NCBI GenBank assembly: GCA_018672815.1
Contig: JABHDX010000076.1
Span: 1-25,238, forward strand
Source: Gammaproteobacteria bacterium
Lineage (GTDB): Bacteria; Pseudomonadota; Gammaproteobacteria; UBA11654
Length of the DNA stretch: 25,238 nucleotides
Reading direction: 5' to 3'
A program made the translations under genes and the position numbers. Shown here piece after piece: positions 24,366 through 25,238 of the stretch (its first letter is position 1; each line of letters starts with the position of its first letter). Under the pieces are notes generated by a model. It was not told the DNA's origin. It ran no database searches and worked only from the letters and a program-made list of their open reading frames with translations.

Positions 24366-25238
24366 TTAAAAATATTTTTTTAGATTGAGATTCTTGTATA
24401 GATGGGCAACCTCATCTCCATAACCATTGAACATCAATGTAGGTTGTTTGGTTCCAAAAAAGCTATTACCAATTCTTCTTTCACGAGCTTGACTCCATCG
24501 TGGATGATCCACTTCTGGGTTTACGTTGGCATAAAAGCCATATTCATTTGAAGCAGCTAGATTCCAGCTAGTCTTCGGTTGAGCCTCTTGAAAGTGTATT
24601 TTATTAATTGATTTAATGCTTTTAAAGCCATATTTCCATGGGACGATTAAACGCATGGGTGCTCCACTTTGGTTAAGTAGATCACGCCCATACAATCCCA
24701 CTGCAATGATTGTCAATGGGTTCATTGCTTCAGCCATAGTAAGTCCCTCAATATAGGGCCAGTTTAATATCCGTCTTTTCTGACCTGGCATTTCTTTGGG
24801 TCTATAAACTGTTTCAAAGGAGACATACTTTGCATTAGAACTGGGTTCTAATTTTTGAATGATGCTAGCTAATGGTATTCCTAGCCACGGAATTACCATG
24901 GACCATGCTTCGACACATCTAAGTCGGTAAATTCTTTCCTCAAGAGTATTCATATCAATTAAATCATCAATGTCATAGATCCCTTTTTTTTCGACTTCAC
25001 CAGTGATATTGATTGTCCAGGGAGAAGGCTCAAAACGTCCACTATTTTGATAAGGATCTGTCTTGCCCATGCCAAATTCATAAAAATTATTATAGGTTGT
25101 AATGTCTTCAAATGTATTTTTTGGCTCTGACGTTGAGTACATAGAGTTGGTTTTAAAGTTAGCAGCAGTCAATGGTTTGGGGGGCTCTTTAGATTGTCCA
25201 AATGTTATTCCCCAAGGAGCAATGGTGGAAATCATTCC
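24366..25238 (-). CDS. msrP: Periplasmic molybdopterin methionine-sulfoxide reductase catalytic subunit, N-terminus outside the window
   Basis: A soluble periplasmic molybdoenzyme (sulfite-oxidase family) that repairs oxidised methionine in envelope proteins. About 290 residues are visible, and the frame runs open to the window edge. The family form has a Tat signal (RRxFLK) at its start, which must lie beyond base 25238, so the first visible ATG (25235) is almost certainly internal. Landmarks: [10 protein letters not shown] with ADP/TDP spacing, the molybdenum ligand Cys in [14 protein letters not shown] (codon about 24917-24915), [17 protein letters not shown], and the C-terminal [13 protein letters not shown]. 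msrQ follows after 20 bp. No defects are visible in this part. Confidence 0.93.
   Translation of the reverse strand, partial: GMISTIAPWGITFGQSKEPPKPLTAANFKTNSMYSTSEPKNTFEDITTYNNFYEFGMGKTDPYQNSGRFEPSPWTINITGEVEKKGIYDIDDLIDMNTLEERIYRLRCVEAWSMVIPWLGIPLASIIQKLEPSSNAKYVSFETVYRPKEMPGQKRRILNWPYIEGLTMAEAMNPLTIIAVGLYGRDLLNQSGAPMRLIVPWKYGFKSIKSINKIHFQEAQPKTSWNLAASNEYGFYANVNPEVDHPRWSQARERRIGNSFFGTKQPTLMFNGYGDEVAHLYKNLNLKKYF

Overview
The window looks like ordinary chromosome of an AT-rich, Gram-negative, aerobic bacterium, most likely an uncultivated marine gammaproteobacterium. Supporting this are two large TonB-dependent outer-membrane receptors (one Oar-like), the periplasmic methionine-sulfoxide repair pair MsrP/MsrQ, a DacB-type PBP4, a lipoyl synthase close to the E. 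coli form, and secreted DUF192 and COG4798-type proteins. Taxonomy is inferred from gene content only. I saw no tRNA, rRNA, CRISPR array, insertion sequence or phage gene.

Layout, left to right. (1) 43-4417: a TonB-dependent receptor (minus, with a strong 3' terminator) faces away from a two-gene plus-strand unit, a secreted CYD-motif protein and a YugP-like membrane zinc peptidase. A 317-bp divergent spacer between them carries two palindromes. (2) 4418-7983, minus: a DUF192 protein followed by an Oar-like TonB receptor. (3) 8015-13231, plus: a tight six-gene run of HAD phosphatase, lipA, M48 peptidase, rhomboid protease, exported methyltransferase-like protein and nucleotide pyrophosphatase/phosphodiesterase, with overlaps or short gaps throughout. 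(4) 13242-16043, minus: an MFS transporter and a Tat-exported amidohydrolase. (5) 16109-17449: a class I dihydroorotase with a possible leaderless start. (6) 17624-22292: a three-gene operon of an NAD(P)H/FAD/Fe-S flavoprotein, KorA (gamma-alpha fusion) and KorB, closely followed by dacB. (7) 23767-25238, minus: msrQ and msrP, with msrP cut by the window edge.

The most notable system is the flavoprotein-KorA-KorB operon. A CoA-dependent 2-oxoacid oxidoreductase, normally dependent on free ferredoxin, is translationally coupled to a flavoprotein with a DPYD/GltD-type pyridine-nucleotide core and a built-in two-cluster ferredoxin tail. The sequence suggests a self-contained 2-oxoacid:NAD(P) redox complex. 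The substrate (probably 2-oxoglutarate) and direction are not determined by the sequence. Other notable points are an MsrQ in which a histidine conserved in E. coli is serine, an exported methyltransferase-like protein in a compartment with no known SAM supply, and Gln-x-His in place of His-x-His in both metal-dependent hydrolases.

Several genes here (yugP-like, HAD, lipA, the phosphodiesterase, pyrC, the flavoprotein, msrQ) lack a convincing Shine-Dalgarno sequence. Others (both TonB receptors, the methyltransferase-like gene, the amidohydrolase) have one.
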